Part shown: piece after piece, positions 63,732 to 64,000 of the stretch
How positions within the stretch are numbered: position 1 is the first letter of the stretch
Layout of the letters: every line of letters begins with the position of its first letter
Origin: Candidatus Fredericiella danica
GTDB taxonomy: Bacteria > Chloroflexota > Anaerolineae > Caldilineales > Caldilineaceae
Assembly: GCA_016713335.1 (NCBI GenBank)
Contig: JADJPH010000004.1
Coordinates: 1-64,000, forward strand
Length of the DNA: 64,000 nt
Reading direction: 5' to 3'
Position numbers and translations under genes: made by a program
Notes under the pieces: generated by a model
Databases searched by the model: none
Told to the model about the DNA's origin: nothing
The model's input: only the letters and a program-made list of their open reading frames with translations

Positions 63732-64000
63732 CTACTTCTGCGCCGGTTTGCCATTCTCACCTAGCCCGGCCGCGCGGGCAGTCAGCATGGCCTCGGCGCG
63801 GTCCGCCACACGCAATTTGTGCAGGATATTGGAGACATGGTTGCGCACGGTTTTTGGACTCAATACCAGCCGGTCTGCGATCTGGGGATTGGTGTAGCGC
63901 TGCGCTAAAAGTTCGAGGATCTCAAACTCGCGGTCGGTGAGTTCTGGAAAGAGTGCTGATGGTGCGGCGACCGGTGCAACGCGGAAGAATTGCATCACGC
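63732..64000 (-). CDS. LuxR/NarL-type response regulator, C-terminal part (partial)
   Basis: The frame enters from the right edge and ends at 63732. It contains FPELTDREFEILELLAQRYTNPQIADRLVLSPKTVRNHVSNIL (in parts), a LuxR-type helix-turn-helix, then a short tail LTARAAGLGENGKP. Most such proteins have a receiver domain in front, which would lie beyond the window. The ATG at 63995 is probably internal. It converges with panE. Confidence 0.85.
   Translation of the reverse strand, partial: VMQFFRVAPVAAPSALFPELTDREFEILELLAQRYTNPQIADRLVLSPKTVRNHVSNILHKLRVADRAEAMLTARAAGLGENGKPAQK

Overview
The window reads as GC-rich chromosomal DNA from a member of the Chloroflexota, most likely from the Anaerolineae/Caldilineae side. 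This is inferred from gene content and from the intergenic short-word repeats (GTATCTC, TCTTTGTC, CGCGGAG). It is not proven by any rRNA gene, and I found no rRNA, tRNA, CRISPR array, insertion sequence or phage. Genes lie on both strands in short operons. The first bases encode the tail of a SelB-like elongation factor, so a selenocysteine system may lie just upstream.

Layout. 1-3.3 kb: selB tail, a GT39-type membrane glycosyltransferase, a TMEM175-type channel and a small protein. 3.3-3.8 kb: a repeat-rich spacer. 3.8-12 kb, minus strand: vanadium haloperoxidase/PAP2 protein, hydantoinase, mannose-6-phosphate isomerase, PcrA/UvrD helicase, RsgA and Maf. 12-19.6 kb, plus strand: Gfo/Idh/MocA oxidoreductase, ThuA-like protein, HypF, a receiver-PAS-kinase protein, a LmbE-type deacetylase and an M28 peptidase. 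19.6-23.1 kb, minus strand: an H-NOX haem sensor with its HNOBA-type hybrid kinase, a nitric-oxide signalling pair. 23.3-29.8 kb: subtilase, small membrane protein, a radical SAM DNA-repair-type protein behind an apparent LexA-controlled promoter, Dtd, aldo/keto reductase, a hypothetical protein and a trypsin-like protein. 30-37 kb: the branched-chain amino acid operon (ilvB, ilvN, ilvC, a short pyruvate kinase, a small ORF, leuA), headed by a leader peptide and terminator that look like a classical attenuator. 37.2-41.2 kb: two tandem secreted, membrane-anchored paralogues flanking a YbjQ-like gene, the best candidate for an undescribed system. 41.4-48.2 kb: gltB, leuC and leuD. 48.2-53.1 kb: a small protein, a GH44 glycosidase, a Rho-like ATPase without the RNA-binding N-terminus, and an SH3-type lipoprotein. 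53.4-64 kb: PEP carboxykinase (GTP), an S51-type peptidase, class II aldolase, a membrane MutS-like ATPase, a UvrA2-type protein, SHOCT and DUF6325-like proteins, ketopantoate reductase and a LuxR-type regulator that runs off the end.

About fourteen genes, including essential ones (ilvB, leuC, gltB, pckG, pcrA), are broken by single-base shifts or single stop codons while both sides keep conserved family sequence. Several breaks are at G runs. I read these mainly as consensus errors of an error-prone assembly, not as pseudogenes, and give each such gene as one span with the break positions. The genes together describe a heterotroph that makes its own branched-chain amino acids and glutamate, performs gluconeogenesis, secretes hydrolases and senses NO.
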